Below, one piece after another: positions 52,601 to 63,835 of a stretch of 64,000 bases of DNA (position 1 is its first letter; the number at the start of each line of letters is the position of its first letter). The notes below the pieces were generated by a model. It was not told the origin of the DNA. It did not search any database and was given only the letters and a program-made list of their open reading frames with translations. A program made the position numbers and the translations under genes. The stretch is from NCBI GenBank assembly GCA_949361645.1, contig OX442436.1:4914087-4978086 (forward strand). The letters run 5' to 3'. Source of the stretch: Spongilla lacustris (taxonomy: Eukaryota > Porifera > Demospongiae > Spongillida > Spongillidae).

Positions 52601-55600
52601 GTACAGAATACATGTACATTGTGTATCAAACATTAAGAACAATGGTCAGGGAAGGAAACAAGGGGGCGAGTATAGTGAAAACATACATGTATGAAATGAA
52701 TGTATTGTGCCTGTAATTATCTTTGTTCAGTGTCAACGTCACCTTTGAACTTCATATTATCCACTGCTCATGAGTTTTCACCTGCCCTCTTTGCTATGTG
52801 GTCTGTACCCATACCAAGGAATGGGATCATCACTGGTTATTCTGTGTACTGTAACACTTCTATCAACCAATCATTCCCTGAACAAGTGATTGGTCCAAAT
52901 ATTCCCACCATCAGATCTACAGTGAATGGGGCAACACTGGCTGTAACATTCACTGGACTAAAACCATACACACAGTACAGTTGTTATGTAACTGCTAATA
53001 CATCAGCAGGAGAGGGAAGCCCTTCAATGTTAGTCACAGCACAAACTGGAAATGGAGGTGAGTAATTGTACACTTAACAAATTGTTACTATTAGTTTTAT
53101 ATATGATTTATTACTTAAAAACAAAAAATTCATTAGAAATGTTTAAAACAGCATCATCGTTGTTGATATCATCAAAGTGCATGCAGGCAGCTGGTAAGGA
53201 TGGGTGTGGCATTTGTTCTCCCCAAATGCAAATGTTATGTGGTCATAATTCATGTTATTATAAAATTTGGTTAATTTTGGTATCTATCATGATTTAAAAA
53301 ATAATAATAATAATAATAATAATAATAAAGAATAATGATAAAAATGGGTTCTCAGTGTTCCTTGTGCCCTGGGAGTGCACTCAACCATCTCAGCCATCAT
53401 GCAGCCACGTATGCATGCAAGTATGGGGGGGATGTGGTCACCAGGCACAACAGACTTCGTGGCTGCATTATGGAAGTGTGTCACCATGCCCATATTGGAG
53501 AATGGGTAGAGGTTCGCAACATCCTTACCCCCAGCCACAGCAAGACCAGCCCAGCTCATATACTGATTCCCAACTGGGTCATGGGCAGGACAGCACACCT
53601 GGATGTGTCCGTCACCTCACCACTTATTCTTCAAATGTTATTGGAAGCTAGAGTGTGAGCCACTCACCACTGAAGCAAGAAAACATGAAGAAACAATCCT
53701 AAGTGTTTTGAGCTGGATTGGGTGTCCATTCCTCTAGTTACGGAGCAGGGGGGGGGGGAAGAAGCCATGAAACCATTTTACACAATTGCTGCAAGAATTG
53801 CCACCCTGAGCAGCGAACCTAAATCTGTCACCTTGAATGACATTTATGGCCGTTTTAACTTACAACTGGTTAGGGCAAATACCACATCCATCCTGGCTCA
53901 GATAATGTCCCCATCTTATTGATTTGTTGTATGTCTGGGCCTAGATGTTAATATATGTATGTGTAATCCTAATAACTATCGTATGTTTTTAAAACGGCTT
54001 TTGATCTCGCTGTTACATCACCGCTTAAACAAAGCATCCTCATTGAAGCGTGTACGACCATTTGCCCTGGATTCTAAACAGAGGAAGCATGCCTCCAATG
54101 ATGTGAAGTGCTCAGAACTAGGCTGGCCATGCATACCATTGGCTGTTGAGACCTATGGCTGCTGGGGAGCTGAGGCTCACTTACATTTTTCTCGCCTTGC
54201 CTCGCACCTCGCAGTTAGACCAAACTGCACCAAATCTCATGCCACCTCATCACTGTAGGCTCAACTTGGTCCTTGTCAGAGCAAGTGCAAGGGCCCTGCT
54301 ATCCCGAGCATATGGCATCAGCTTTGACATCACATTGTAACTACGGTGTATAGGATGACATTCAGCAGGGCGATCAAGGTTCTTGAGTATTTTGTGTGCA
54401 CACATTTATTTATTAAATTTAGTAATAGCACGCATCATTTACTACTCTGAACATGTACATCATTATTATTATTAATATCAACATAATACAATACTGCTAT
54501 ATCATTAATGTTACTATTAATACAATAATGTCATTAAAGCAGATGACAACTCTGTATGTATAAAATAATAATGATATGTAATAATGTACATGTTCATGTA
54601 TTCTTGCATCCTTGTATTCTCTGTTGTACATTTAAATCCTCGTGTATAATTTTAAAAAGTACAATAATAAAATGTGTTAGTTTTTCTTTTTTCTTGTGTG
54701 TTAGTTATTTATATTTGACATGTGGAATTATAAAAAATAATGATTGTATCAAGCTGCATTATGCAAGATTTTGTTGCATATGTGTGCTTGCATAGAACAT
54801 AAAAAAATTTGGTTTACATACTAAAGTATGTGGTGTTTCATCTAGTTTCTCATTAACGCAGCTCGTCCATGTGGTGTGCTGTATGACTTTCCAGAGTTGA
54901 CTCTTGTTCAAAATGGCTTTGTGAAGTGTTATGATCAACCATATAACTATACCACTACTGCAAAAGATCTTCTAATGTGTTCAGGAAGTATTATTTTTGT
55001 TGGAGCAAAATCACTGACCACTGCAATGGAATTTTCACTTGGAGCATTTGGAAACAGATCCAATGTATTTGCTCTATCCAGTTCTAAAACAACTGCTTAC
55101 TACGACTCCGTAGGTGGTGCAAACTGGTACCTTTTGTCAAACAAAAGCTTTGGTTTTGCCAATGATTCAACTGTTAACCTGGATTCATGTGATTTTGGAA
55201 AGGGAAGCGCTGACTGCCAAAGTCGATTGTGTTGGCATTTAGATCAAGGCATAGGAGGCTACAGAGCTGGTTGTAATGTGTCGTTAAATAATGACCCTAA
55301 CTGGAGGAAGGTGGTTTACACGATCAATTCAACCTACCAATGTGTGCCAGGTAGGATTTTTAATGTTTTTATCATGTCAGCATCATGCAATGCACCTTAG
55401 AGGAGATAGTGAGTGTGGAAAACCATTTTCATATCACCGGTAACAGTATTCAGGGGCGGATACAGGATTTTGTGTTAGGGGGGGCATATAGGCAGGGTTG
55501 CCGAAGGCCAGCCCGGCCTGACAGGTCGGCTTGCCAGGCCGGACTGTCCGCTTGGCCTGGCAGGCCGGACTCTCACCTGAAAGGCCGGGATCCGCCCACA

Positions 55601-58600
55601 AAGTGGGAGTAGATTGTCACACCAATGCATGCGCCAGCAATTACATGCATTGTGTTATCAGAGATCATATATAGATGCACAGCTTTGACTGATTTCAGGG
55701 TGCTCTGTCTCAGTTAGGAAGGATTACTGACTCTGCATGTGTGGCATTGGCAGTATTGGAAGTGCAAATAATACATACATGTACATAATGTCACATATAG
55801 TGATAAAGGATCGAGTGATAAAGGCCCAAGCATATTCCTGTGTCGAGTGTTCCACATAACATGTACATATATTATCAACCATTTTTATGGAGGTGAAGGG
55901 GGTGGGGTGGGGATGGGGGCGTTGGATGTACTGGACAGCTTCATTGAAGATTCCTGTTCCAAGTGATTAACATGTACATGATGCATTAGAGAAGTCATGC
56001 AAATAATGGAGTTCTTTAGCATGGTCAGTTGTGCACGAGAATGAGAAACTCACGTTGTCATTACCAAAAATGTACATGTACTTACATGTACAAGGTTGCA
56101 AGTGCAACTCATGCATGGAGTTGTGATCAACAGATGACATAAAATATGAGTGGTGCATGACACAGATAATGGGGGAACCTTCATTGTAAAATACTGTTCA
56201 AGTGGGGGCTTTTTAGCTTTGAGCAGCTAGAGTTCTTTCATATGAGAGATATATGGACTCTGTACACCTTGAAATGCGACCAAACAATGGAAGTAGAGTT
56301 AGCGTTTTGTTTTCTACTTAGTGGGAATTCCAATCTGACGAATACTTTAGAGTACCGCGATATATCCCCCTCCCCATCCACCCCACAGAAAAAAATGGCC
56401 CGTGTTTAACAAACGTATATCGACGTAATCATTAAAACTTCCGCGTACCCGTTTAAACATTTCAGGAAAGAACTGGCACTCCAGCAGGAGTTTAAAGTAT
56501 GGCACGCAGCTCACGCAGCTGCGTTCATGATTACGTCGATGCGCTCGTTAATGCATATTAATGGCTATGCACCTGCACACACCCAATCATGCATACCATG
56601 GTTCAAGTCTGCTTTATACAGTGCAGTGATGGGTAGGTGTCCCAGTAATTGTAGTGGTGGTTGGTTGTCAATAAGCAGTCCAAAACATTCCGTGTTCCAA
56701 TATAACACATATTTTGTTGTTGCTCTATTGCAAACTAGGTAGCCTAAATCAGCTTAACGTTTCATAACATATGCCATAACTCAATGGATTAATTATATCC
56801 TTTTCGCTCTTTGTTGCAGATCTATCGCCACCTATAAATCTTTCTGTGTCCACTGTTCCTGGCTCACCTAACCAACTGTCTGCTAGTTGGTCTCCACCCA
56901 TACCACCTAATGGCACGATTGCCACCATAGATGCATACATTGTGTACTGTAACACTTCTGCCAATCAGGCATATTCTGAGCAAGTTATTGGACCAAATAT
57001 TCCCACCATCAGATCTGTAGTGAATGGGACAACACTGGATGTAACATTCAACACAGGACTCAACCCATATACCCAGTATGACTGTTATGTGACTGCTAGT
57101 ACAGCAGATCACGAAGGAACACCATCACATATTGTCACAACAAGGACAGATCAATCCAGTATGTAAAATGCTGACATAAACATTTATTGTGATGCAAGTT
57201 AATTAATAACTCTTGCATTCACATACTTATAAACAATTCTTACATTAGTATATGTGTTTAGATGGTAGAACCGATTTTCAAGTGCTTTTTGATAGAAGAA
57301 TAGTGGGGTTAAAAATTTCAGGATTGCAGTTGGCAGGGTAAATTTTCTGAGTACCTTTCTCACCATGGATATAGAAAGGAATGAAATTCAGTGAAAATTG
57401 ATATAACTGTAATATGGTCATATTTTATTGTTACATGCATTCAACAGTGCAATACAAATACAGTATTGAGGATACACTAACAGATCATATTATAATACAT
57501 GTACATGTACAGATTCTACCATAGTCTGTACATAAGCACAATTTTGAAAGTTCATGCATATTCAAGGTTAATATTCCTATCAACCTGTTTTTATAGCTTC
57601 ATCACCACCACTGAATCCTTCTGTGTCCACTGTTCCTGGTTCACCTAACCAACTGTTTGCTAACTGGTCTGTACCCATACCAAAGAATGGAATCATCACT
57701 GCATACACTGTGTACTGTAACACTTCTGCAAGTCAAGCATATCCTGAGCAAGTGATTGGTCCAAATACTCCCACCATCAGATCCGTAGTGAATGGGACAA
57801 CACTGGCTGTAATATTCAACACAGGACTCAATCCATACACACAGTATAGTTGTTATGTGACTGCAAATACATCAGCAGGAGAAGGAACACCATCACTGAT
57901 TGTCATGACAACAACTGCTGAATCAAGTAAGTGATTACAGCTAATGATCACAGTTATTGTGTAACAGGATTTTGTGGGCATGGCTTGGCAAAAAAAAAAG
58001 CAACAAAGAGATTATGGATATGAATTACAGACCTATGCATGTATATTTAGCAAGTTTTTATTAGCAGTGCGTTTGTAATATAAATGTATGCCTGTGATTT
58101 TCAAAAATTCATAATTACTTGAGTTCATTTAATCTCCTTCCTTCACACATGCAGTGCATACTAATCCTACATTGAAATCTATTATGTAGGATATGCAGCA
58201 TATTCCATGCATGCCCAACAACAGGATCAATTCTGATGTTTTTTTGTTTTTTTGCAGTTCCATCATCACCTCTGAATCTATTTGTGTCCCCTGGTCCTGG
58301 CTCACCTAACCAACTATATGCTATTTGGTCTCCACCCTTATCAAAGAATGGAATCATCACTGCATACACTGTGTACTGCAACACTTCTGCAAGTCAAGCA
58401 TATCCTGAACAAATCATTGGATCAAATGTGCCATCTGTCCAATCTGTAGTCAGTGGGACAACACTGGCTGTAACATTCAACACTGGACTCAATCCATACA
58501 CACAATATAGTTGTTATGTGACTGCTAATACGTCAGCAGGAGAAGGAAGCCCATCAGTGATTGTCACTGTGAGAACAGACCAATCAAGTAAACAAAATCC

Positions 58601-61600
58601 TGACATAAGAATGCATGTACTAGAAAACAATATCAGTAAAAATTAATTGCTATTGAATTCATTTCAATGAAGCTAGGTAGGTACTGCATACTACATATTT
58701 TTTTGGCACGAAAATGCTTTTTAGGCTTGGTAACATAAATACATACTTGATAGCTTGATAACATAAATACATGCTTGTGCATTATTATACATATGTATGT
58801 AGAAAAAAAAAACATACAACAGGTATTAACTACCAATTTCTTTCACTACATTGGAGTGAAATTGTATTATTAGCATACATAATAATAATAATATGTATCA
58901 TTGTTGGGGCACTGAGGCTACAGTTTCACAGCTAGCTTCCTGTTTATCCTTAAGGCAGAGTTTCACAGTCATCTCAACTATGTATAAAAGTTTTAACCTG
59001 ACTCTGTTTGGTTGAATGTCTGAGCAATTATACTTATAAATTTTTTGGACTTCAACTAATTTCCATGTCCCTTGTAATTAGTGTGGATTTGCATGTATGG
59101 ATACATTAAAATATATATTAATTTCATAATTATATAATTGTATATCTAATTGTATTGCCTTTGTATAACAGTGCTTTTATGATACATTATTACTCTATAA
59201 CTATAGAACATTGGTATTCATGTATGTTGGGTTACGTGGAGAAGTTTTTTAAAAACATTTCATTTACTGAGTCATGAAATTTTAAGATATATTCATCCCA
59301 TTTCAGTTCCTAATGGTGCTCCAGACACAGTAGCAGCCATCACAGTGGCACCAACTTCAGTCAATGTCAGTTGGAATCAGCTACCCAATACCTCAAGGAA
59401 TGGTATCATCATAGCCTATGAAGTGGCATACACATGGTCCCTGGGTAGTGGACAGCTTGCTACCAACTCTGTGAACACCAGTGGTGCCCAAAATCAGCTA
59501 CTGCTAAATATGCTCCAGGAGTGTGTGCAGTACAGCATATCTGTGAGAGCTTACACCAGCCAAGGGCCTGGACCATATAGTGTACCAGTCCTTGATTCAT
59601 CCCTAAACAGTGAGTTTACACTCATCTAGTTATAGCAATGTAAGTGATCTGGCTGTACACACACAGTGTATGCTGAGGTCCCACAACCTCCAGAAGTTCT
59701 ACTTAGTGCCCTCTCTGCAACTTCTGCTAATCTCACCTGGAGCTGTCCTCTGGAGAAGAATTATACAATCATTTTCTACTCTGTAAATGTCACTGTTAAT
59801 AACCCCAGCTCTATTGATGCAGGCTGTGTAAATGAACGAAACCTAACTTACTACATTACAGTTCCTGGATATCAGAGATATGTTGTACTCAATGACACGT
59901 TGCTTTGTAAGTGTGATCAAATGTAGCCTAGCTTCCATGCTCATAATTCCACACCAATGTTCCTCACAGTACCCTTCACATCTTACTCCTTTGAAGTGTT
60001 GGCAGATACAACTCAGGGAGAAGGAGAGTTCTCCATACCTCGTTCATTCACTACCCTCCGGGCCCCTCCCACTTCCCCCCTCAAATTAAGTGTCAGTGTC
60101 ATCAGTTACAGCAGTCTGCTTGTATCATGGAGCCCTCCAACATGCAGTAATGGAATAATATCAGGATACATGGTGAGGGGAAGTATGATATTAAAGCAGT
60201 TGTACTTATTATATGCAAACATAGGTGACATACACTCCATCAATTGGTGCTCCATCAAGTCCCTACAATGTGTCAAATGCTACCACACTTCTACTTCAAA
60301 ATCTTTTAAATAATACGCAGTATACAATTTTTCTGTGTGCTTTCACAGCAGTGGGATGTAGTCCTAACATCAGTGCAACAAATAAAACATATCCCGGTAA
60401 ACTTCACCATTGTACTGAATTGAAAAGAGGCATACAATACATTATGTTAACATTTAGGACCGACCACAAATCCTGGCATTTTGTTCTTACGAGTGTCCAC
60501 GCTGGCAAATATTGAAAACCACCAAAATGATGCAGCTCTTTCCCAGCTTCAAGATCAGGTAAGTAGCAAACTATGAAATACCTGTAATACTCCCCTCCCC
60601 CCCCCCCCCCCCCCCCCCCCCTTCAAGCTATATAGTGCTGTAACTAACTCAATTCCTGGAAGCAATGCATCTAATTTGGGAATATCATGTGCAGCTGTAC
60701 AAATGTAAGAGATATAAATACAACATAAGGGAGTACACAAGGGATACTTGGAGTATACATATGGGATACTTGGAGTGCATGACATTACTTACAAATACAT
60801 CCATAGGTGTGAAACTGGACAGTACAGGATTGAGTGTAAAATATTCATATTTCTCAATGCTGATTTGAATACGATTATACAGAAGCTTAGTATGACAAAC
60901 ATTAGTGTGGCTTCACTTATTCCTCTAGCAAACACGGAAAGCATATCAGGTTATGTTCATTCACTAGTTAGTAATTTTAAAACATTGATGAAAGAAATTC
61001 TTTTGCAGCAAATGGATTTTGTAATTGTGAGCGAAATGTGATGAGTGACCGTGGAACATACAACTGGCCTGAAGCAGAGCCCAATCACATTGATTCTCAA
61101 ATGTGTCAGTATGCAGTGATGATTGGTCAAAACATTACAAGATACTGCAATACAAACTTAACATGGACTGAAGACTCTTCGAAATGTCCTACAGTTGTGA
61201 CAAATCAGTTTGCACAACTGACCACAGCAATAAAAAATGTAATACATACACATCTGTGCTTATCATTGCTAACTTACATTTATAATACCAGCAAACAATC
61301 ACTACACAGAATGTGGTAAGTGTCACAGCACAGCTACAGACTGTGGTGTCCCAAGCTACACAAGTGGTGGACCAGAGCACTTCTAACCTGGCTGTTGTGA
61401 CAGCTGTGTTCACTCAAATCTCTAACATATCATCTCCAACTGCACCTGTCCAAAATAATGTAGGTGAATGCATTTGTATGGGGTATGTATTGCATATGTA
61501 TGTTTCATCTCTTCTCAGACCATCATCAATGTTGTTTCAGTACTCAGCAGTATCCAAACATGGCCACCAATGGTGCTAAGTACAAGTGGCTCAATGTAAA

Positions 61601-62432
61601 TGGAACCATGATGTAACGTGTATCTCATAGTTATCTTACCTCCCCACCCCACACCCACCCCCATCCCCAGCATTGTTCAAATTTTTGAAACCATAGCTAC
61701 AACCTTTGTCCAGCAAGACAATTTTACAAAACTGGATGTAATAGAAACTCAAACTAGGTTTCTTGCAGAAAAGGTTATGATACATTGAGAATGTAAAGTG
61801 ATTTATGTTAATACTTACAGATTCCTTTGGAAACTCTTATTGCCATTGGTAAGAGCTTTAAAACTGACAGCAACATGCAATCACCGGCAAACAGCTCAAA
61901 CCTGCTGGCAGCTTCAGTTCTTCTTCCAGGATCATTATTCAAAACTTTAACAGCCAACATCAATAATGTTGCAAACATTGGCATTTTCTTTTCCATCTAC
62001 AACACTGTATCACTTTTTCCATTAGCAAGTACACCAAATTCAACTACAGTAGTAGCACCCCTAGTTGTGGGTGTTACAGTCGTGGGCATAAACACAAGCG
62101 TTCTCAAGGATCCAATTGAGCTAAATTTCAGCATTCCAAACCACAATGTAAGCAATCACCTCATATAACAAAAGCATATGCAATATCATTACTTTATGAT
62201 GCATAGAATGATTCTAGTTATAACTGTGTGAGCTGGGATTTCAAAGCAGCAGGTAAACAATCGATTGGTGTGAAACTAACAAAGCTCCTAACATGCATAT
62301 TTGATCGAACCAGGTAATAAGGGCAATTGGACATCTGATGGATGCCTTACAACCCAGGTGAATGCCAGCAACACTGCAAGCATTCAAATCATATGTAGAT
62401 GCTTCCACTTGACAAACTTTGCTGTCCTTGTG
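46601..62432 (+). CDS. Adhesion-GPCR-like receptor: Ig, FN3 array, HormR-like, GAIN, GPS (7TM not seen)
   Basis: The exons encode, in order, a signal peptide, three Ig-like domains, two FN3 domains, four near-identical FN3 domains, an unrecognised Cys-containing module, three more near-identical FN3 domains, three diverged FN3 domains, a short linker, a hormone-receptor-type domain, a GAIN domain and a GPS motif where adhesion GPCRs cut themselves. The exon phases agree throughout (phase 1 joins in the extracellular modules, phase 0 in the GAIN region). Known adhesion GPCRs continue with seven membrane helices directly after the GPS; here the sequence reaches an assembly gap about 125 bp later. 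Without those helices I can only call the gene adhesion-GPCR-like. Its role would be cell or matrix adhesion with signalling across the plasma membrane. Confidence 0.8.
47126..48040 (+). CDS. Ig-like exons 2-4 of the adhesion receptor
   Basis: Exons 47126-47368, 47426-47704 and 47765-48040. The first begins SSSSQVCQNNYTISSGETII and has an Ig-like CLIC..W pattern; the second has SLLCSSVI...W...AGTYTCIA; the third is a clear I-set domain (LSVQLQCTFDGFPVPSITWD, DNGYYTCSASNLLG). All are phase 1-1. Several NxT/S sites are present. Confidence 0.75.
48609..49986 (+). CDS. FN3 domains 1-2
   Basis: Exon 48609-48901 is a complete FN3 (SISINWNNGFDGYSPLVGVN, HPYSNYYITVSLTNAVGL). Exons 48961-49028 and 49743-49986 together form the second, split at the usual position after the first tryptophan strand (LMVTWV) by a 714-bp intron. 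The 49029-49742 intron shows no clear element termini. Confidence 0.75.
50259..51444 (+). CDS. FN3 domains 3-5, homogenised type
   Basis: Exons 50259-50585, 50686-51015 and 51121-51444 each encode one FN3. The N-terminal 35 residues differ, but from NGIITGYTVYCNTSASQ through YPEQVIGPNIPTIRSVVNGT to NPYTQYSCYVTANTS they are nearly identical in protein and DNA. Phase 1-1. Confidence 0.85.
51445..52730. other. Long intron with small palindrome
   Basis: A 90-codon frame at 51717-51989 has no recognisable domain. A perfect 34-bp palindrome (AACCATAGATATTGGAA and its complement) lies at 52241-52274. No exon or defined element boundary was found. Confidence 0.5.
52731..53057 (+). CDS. FN3 domain 6
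   Basis: A phase 1-1 exon. The N-terminus (STSPLNFILSTAHEFSPALF) is distinct, then MWSVPIPRNGIITGYSVYCN and the shared core with small differences (INQSFPEQ, GLKPYTQYSCYV). One residue of the FNTGL loop is missing. Confidence 0.85.
53301..54345 (+). mobile_element. Two truncated retrotransposon copies (G and H) in an intron
   Basis: (ATA)n at 53301-53328 precedes copy G (53345-53922), with CSLCPGSALNHLSHHAATYA, SPAHILIPNWVMGRTAHLDV (the PAD Asp is now His) and LNDIYGRFNLQLVRANTTSI, broken by stops after EARV. Copy H (about 53993-54345) starts within the endonuclease region (TAFDLAVTSPLKQ) and contains ETYGCWGAEAHLHFSRLASH, also frameshifted. Both are on the gene's strand inside the intron between FN3 6 and the next exon. 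Confidence 0.8.
54346..54861. other. AT-rich intron remainder
   Basis: AAT-rich sequence with no exon or identifiable repeat boundary. Confidence 0.5.
54862..55350 (+). CDS. Unrecognised extracellular module exon
   Basis: A single 163-codon phase 1-1 exon with eight cysteines: PCGVLYDFPELTLVQNGFVK, CYDQPYNYTT, LMCSGSIIFVGAKS, DSCDFGKGSADCQSRLCWHL, GGYRAGCNVSLNNDPNWRKV, and a final CVP. The GGYRAG..LN...W.KVVY segment recalls a motif seen at the end of several invertebrate secreted proteins, but I cannot name the domain. It is flanked on both sides by FN3 exons of one homogenised family, so it appears inserted into the FN3 array. No stop or frameshift. Confidence 0.7.
55492..55598 (+). repeat. 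GC-rich dispersed repeat, copy 2
   Basis: The reverse complement of 243-352, with CCGGCCTGACAGGTCGG-like words ending GGCCGGGATCCG. Here it lies in an intron of the adhesion receptor. Confidence 0.75.
55599..56819. other. Intron, mostly unique sequence
   Basis: ATCGACGTAATCAT at about 56418 and its approximate complement near 56527 form a weak inverted repeat; GTACATGTACATGTAC words recur. No exon is supported. Confidence 0.45.
56820..58587 (+). CDS. FN3 domains 7-9, homogenised type
   Basis: Exons 56820-57158, 57597-57926 and 58258-58587, each one FN3 in phase 1-1. All share STVPGSPNQL or SPGPGSPNQL near the start and the common core with YTVYCNTSASQAYPEQ and NPYTQYSCYVTANTSAGEG. The first has an extra three-residue insertion (TIATIDAYIVYC) and a changed tail (STADHEGTPS). 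The introns are unrelated in length. Confidence 0.85.
59307..60396 (+). CDS. FN3 domains 10-12, diverged type
   Basis: Exon 59307-59609 is a whole FN3 (SVNVSWNQLPNTSRNGIIIA, QYSISVRAYTSQGPGPYS). Exons 59667-59906 and the first half of 59970-60172 give the next (SANLTWSCPLEKN, YSFEVLADTTQGEGEFS). The second half of 59970-60172 with 60225-60396 gives the last (LLVSWSPPTCSNGIISGYM, QYTIFLCAFTAVGCSP). These lack the homogenised core. Confidence 0.8.
60458..61459 (+). CDS. Linker, HormR-like domain and start of GAIN stalk
   Basis: Exons 60458-60558, 60823-60949, 61009-61238 and 61292-61459. The third contains GFCNCERNVMSDRGTYNWPE, MCQYAVMIGQNITRYCNTNL and TWTEDSSKC, the pattern of hormone-receptor domains found before GAIN domains (G.Y.WP, R.C...W....C). 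The fourth (QTITTQNVVSVTAQLQTVVS onward) is helical, as in the N-terminal GAIN subdomain. The 60823 start was chosen because the previous exon ends in phase 0. A C run at about 60592-60621 lies in the intron between the first two. Confidence 0.7.
61519..62432 (+). CDS. GAIN domain and GPS autoproteolysis motif
   Basis: Exons 61519-61595, 61671-61773, 61821-62147, 62207-62252 and 62314-62432. Features: NSSNLLAASVLLPGSLFKTL and NIGIFFSIYNTVSLFPL (GAIN strands), VVGVTVVGINTSVLKDPIEL, then NCVSWDF, GNWTSDGC and ICRCFHLTNFAVLV. The last four segments are the canonical GPS spacing, with the expected cleavage between Leu and Thr of HLT. In adhesion GPCRs the new N-terminus after cleavage acts as a tethered agonist. 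The last exon ends in phase 0 at CTTGTG|GTGAGT, so coding should continue in a further exon. Confidence 0.88.
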
Positions 62433-62557
62433 GTGAGTAAAGAAAATAGAGTGATTAACATAATGTGCCGATCAATCTTAGGACATATCAAGTAGAATCA
62501 ATAGTAACCCATCAAAATCTCTTATACCACCTATTGTGAATGAGGCCATCACCTACA

Positions 62558-62757
62558 NNNNNNNNNNNNNNNNNNNNNNNNNNNNNNNNNNNNNNNNNNN
62601 NNNNNNNNNNNNNNNNNNNNNNNNNNNNNNNNNNNNNNNNNNNNNNNNNNNNNNNNNNNNNNNNNNNNNNNNNNNNNNNNNNNNNNNNNNNNNNNNNNNN
62701 NNNNNNNNNNNNNNNNNNNNNNNNNNNNNNNNNNNNNNNNNNNNNNNNNNNNNNNNN
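62558..62757. other. Assembly gap (200 N)
   Basis: Exactly 200 N, probably a placeholder of unknown true length. It falls between the GPS exon and the next FN3 exons, where membrane-helix exons would be expected. Confidence 0.99.
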
Positions 62758-63032
62758 ATAAGATATAAGTGTGGTGTCTAGAGGAAGGACATTATTTTTC
62801 TTTCGCTGCTGGCATAATCTGATCTCTATAATCAATGATCATGTCTATTATTTACTATCATTTTACCAACTTACGTGATTGCGGCTACTTTCATGATAAC
62901 GTATTATTATCTATTTCATCTAAGCTAAATAGCGAAACCAACGTACTAGATGTTATCTTTCATTTATGTGATGTTCAATACATCTCAAAAATTGATTATT
63001 TTATTAATTATTGTATTTTAACATCCTTATAG

Positions 63033-63835
63033 TTCCATCAGCACCACAGAATTTTACACTCATATACAGTCCTCTTCTTGTTTCGTCAATATACCTCTCC
63101 GCCAATTGGTCAGCAACTGTCCCAAAGAATGGAATCATCACTGCATACACTGTGTACTGTAATACTTCTGCCAGTCAAGCATATCCTGAGCAAGTGATTG
63201 GTTCAAATATTCCCACCATCAGATCTGTAGTGAATGGGACAACACTGGCTGTAACATTCAACACTGGATTCAACCCATATACACAGTATAGCTGTTATGT
63301 GACTGCTAATACATCAGCAGGAGAGGGAAGCCCATCGGTGATTGCTAGTGCCAGAACAGGAGAAATAGGTAAATTTGTAACTGCAAGTTTGGTTACAAGT
63401 CATATCCAATAATTAAAAAACACTGACACATGCATGTACCAAAAATATACAATTGATGGGTGCTAACACAATGAGGTTTCATTGCTTTATCAATTTATTT
63501 TTCAGCTCCATCATCTCCACTCACTCTCACATTGTCTTCCATTCCTGGATCTCCAATGAGTTTAAATGCTAGTTGGTCTGTACCCATACCTAGGAATGGT
63601 ATCATCACTGGTTACTCTGTGTACTGTAACACTTCTGCAAGTCAATCATTCCCTGAGCAAGTGATTGGTCCAAATATTCCCACCATCAGATCTGTAGTGA
63701 ATAGGACAACACTGGCTGTAACATTCAACACTGGACTCTACCCATACACACAGTATAGTTGTTACGTGACTGCAAATACATCAGCAGGAGAGGGGAGCCC
63801 TTCTGTGATTGTCCCTGCTAGAACTGTTGAAGGAG
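63033..63835 (+). CDS. FN3 exons of a probable tandem paralogue
   Basis: Exons 63033-63368 and 63506-63835 are phase 1-1 FN3 modules of the homogenised type. The first matches the exon at 50259 best (APQNF/PPQNF start, SSIYLSANWSAT), the second the exon at 50686 (APSSPL start, WSVPIPRNGIITGY), in the same order. This suggests a second copy of the receptor gene beginning in or near the gap and continuing past the window. Alternatively the assembly has misplaced reads of one gene. Confidence 0.75.

Noticed and set aside
61292..61315. 24-bp micro-exon ending before GTAAGT
   Set aside because: Reading through the apparent donor keeps frame and yields a sensible GAIN helix up to 61459, so a single longer exon is simpler.
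62512..62835. ORFs through the N run
   Set aside because: Artefacts of translating unknown bases.
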